Shown here: positions 43,021-43,976 of the stretch, piece after piece
Layout: each line of letters opens with the position of its first letter
Position numbering within the stretch: position 1 is the first letter of the stretch
Source of the DNA: Desulfomonile tiedjei
GTDB lineage: Bacteria > Desulfobacterota > Desulfomonilia > Desulfomonilales > Desulfomonilaceae
Assembly (NCBI GenBank): GCA_016212935.1
Contig: JACRDE010000435.1
Coordinates: 1 to 43,976 of the forward strand
Length of the DNA stretch: 43,976 nt
Direction: 5' to 3'
The notes under the pieces: generated by a model
Database searches by the model: none
What the model saw: the letters and a program-made list of their open reading frames with translations, nothing else
What the model was told of the DNA's origin: nothing
Program-made: the position numbers and the translations under genes

Positions 43021-43142
43021 ACCACTCTCAACCGGCAACCGATGGCAAAATAGAGCACCTCCGCCTCGGCCAGTACTCGATCTCTCAGCCTGCGATTGAG
43101 GTACTTGGGATTGACGAGGTCCACCTTCCTGCCGCCCAGCAG
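43002..43142 (-). pseudogene. C-terminal remnant of an MNT-type nucleotidyltransferase (MntA/COG1708-like)
   Basis: The last 46 codons of a minus-strand frame read LLGGRKVDLVNPKYLNRRLR then DRVLAEAEVLYFA, a close match to the end of minimal nucleotidyltransferase proteins that pair with HEPN partners. The upstream part is missing, and the frame continues antisense into the recombinase remnant. The stop overlaps the 3' end of the arginase-fold gene by 19 bp. No HEPN gene remains. Confidence 0.6.
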
Positions 43143-43143
43143 T

Positions 43144-43563
43144 GCAGACGGGTGCGGTCTGCGGTGGGAGTATGAGGTCGAGGTCCCGGAGCTGAATACC
43201 AGTGTTTTCATAATTCCTGGGCAGCGAATAAAGAATCGCCAGGATAAGGTTGTGATTTTGAACAAGGTGGCCGAAGAAATGATCGAGCTGGTTCGCCCCC
43301 GACATCCAGAATGGGTGTTCACGTACAAAGGGCACCCTTTGCGAACCATGAATACCACAGCCTGGAAAGCTGCACGGACAAAAGTGAATCTGGAGCACGT
43401 GCGAATTCGTGATCTCCGGCACACCTTTGGTCGAAGGCTTCGGGCGGCGGGGGTTAGCTTTGAGGATAGGCAAGATCTTCTTGGGCACAAATCAGGGCGG
43501 GTCACCACCCATTATTCAATGCCTGAGGTGAGGAGCTTGATAGCGGCTGCCAATGCGGTCTGA
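43144..43563 (+). pseudogene. C-terminal remnant of a tyrosine recombinase/integrase
   Basis: About 140 residues carry the catalytic core of a phage-type integrase from GLRWEYEVEVPEL onward, with the HxxR box as RIRDLRHTFGRRLR, the LLGHKSGRVTTHYS segment including His and the nucleophile Tyr. The SAM-like DNA-binding N-terminal domain and the region with the first catalytic Arg are missing. The frame is open back to 43096, but the sequence before 43144 belongs to the opposite-strand nucleotidyltransferase remnant. It is almost certainly non-functional and marks a past integration event. Confidence 0.75.
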
Positions 43564-43807
43564 GTGGATCAGTCACGCAAAAGTCCCGCATGGAAAATCG
43601 CTTGAAGTTCTGCTCGATGCGCGATCCAGTGCTTGCTGAGCGCAGGGACCGCCAGTGTCACATTGCCCCCGCAGGTGCTCCCGTAAGGGAAAACACACCC
43701 CGGCTAAGGGCGTTTCAAAAAAGTTTGTGGCTTCTACTGATGCGTACCGCTGCTCCCCACGGATACTGATGAACCATAGATTTGTCCACGATTATGAAAC
43801 CGCGGCA

Positions 43808-43976
43808 TTATACCAATGCTCGTTCAAAGCAGTAAGAATTTGGGGAACCTTCTTTAGTAAAGAAGGTTCCCCAAGCCCTTCCAAGAAACTTTTAGCACTG
43901 CTCTGCATCTTCATTTTCCGGCGGAAAATGAAGATGCAGACAAATGCTAGAAATTCTTGGGATGGGGTTCGGGGAA
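43808..43976 (+). repeat. MITE-like nested-palindrome repeat, long form, cut by the window end (copy E)
   Basis: It begins TTATACCAATGC and shows hairpin 1 GGGGAACCTTCTTT...AAAGAAGGTTCCCC, then hairpin 2 CTGCATCTTCATTTTCCG...CGGAAAATGAAGATGCAG, then the paired arm TTCTTGGGATGGGGTTCGGGGAA at the edge. It follows copy D closely in order and arm sequence but has a different middle stem, and is in the same orientation. The right end lies outside the window. Confidence 0.8.

Overview
The window looks like chromosome of an anaerobic, moderate-GC Desulfobacterota (deltaproteobacterial) bacterium of the sulfate-reducing or syntrophic kind, possibly Desulfomonile-like. The evidence is multihaem c-type cytochromes, two HdrD/GlcF-type iron-sulfur proteins, an aldehyde:ferredoxin oxidoreductase (AOR) relative with its ferredoxin, a corrinoid/uroporphyrinogen-decarboxylase-type methyltransferase, and a large set of secreted caspase-like proteins. 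The genus is an inference. No tRNA, rRNA or CRISPR array was seen.

Region 1 (0.5-15.2 kb) is an accessory cluster of exported proteins: a TPR-CHAT protease (497-4252), a TPR-OmpA protein (4350-5327), three caspase-like (C14) proteins on the minus strand joined to DUF4384-type beta domains in two different orders (5333-7159, 7270-8886, 10184-11695), a second OmpA-type protein (9051-9941), and a plus-strand caspase-Sel1 protein with ten Sel1 repeats (12748-15171). Four caspase-type and one CHAT-type putative cysteine proteases, all with export signals, plus two peptidoglycan-binding-type proteins in 15 kb, suggest an envelope-located proteolytic or scaffolding system. This is the best candidate in the window for an undescribed system.

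Region 2 (15.3-23.0 kb) has a UspA protein, an orphan branched-chain-amino-acid-type binding protein, and a five-gene minus-strand operon. The operon encodes an NMT1/SsuABC-type ABC importer, then a radical SAM enzyme fused to a GNAT domain, then an AIR-synthase-like protein. The last two resemble components of the nitrilase-associated (MSMEG_0567/0568, sll0787) gene neighbourhood, but no nitrilase is present and a dedicated importer is.

Region 3 (23.3-31.7 kb) is an eight-gene, closely packed minus-strand run: ferredoxin, short AOR-like protein that has lost most iron-sulfur ligands, BPL_N/glutamine-amidotransferase-like protein, hexahaem cytochrome c, cytochrome b, heptahaem cytochrome c fused to a NarI/DsrM-like membrane domain, HdrD-like protein and an unknown protein. 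It probably forms a membrane redox complex linking the quinone pool, periplasmic haems and a cytoplasmic thiol or iron-sulfur partner.

Region 4 (32.5-43.0 kb) reads on the plus strand: a FadR/GntR regulator with candidate operators, methylmalonate-semialdehyde-type dehydrogenase, GlcD-like flavoprotein, GlcF-like iron-sulfur protein, MFS transporter, MtaA/UroD-type methyltransferase and an arginase-fold hydrolase. It looks like a regulated uptake and oxidation pathway for a small organic acid or amine.

The right end (43.0-43.98 kb) is a junction of two gene remnants (MNT-type nucleotidyltransferase and tyrosine recombinase). A family of nested-palindrome, MITE-like repeats occurs five times (about 7.2, 11.8, 12.2, 23.1 and 43.8 kb); one copy carries a 117-bp insertion exactly in its hairpin loop.
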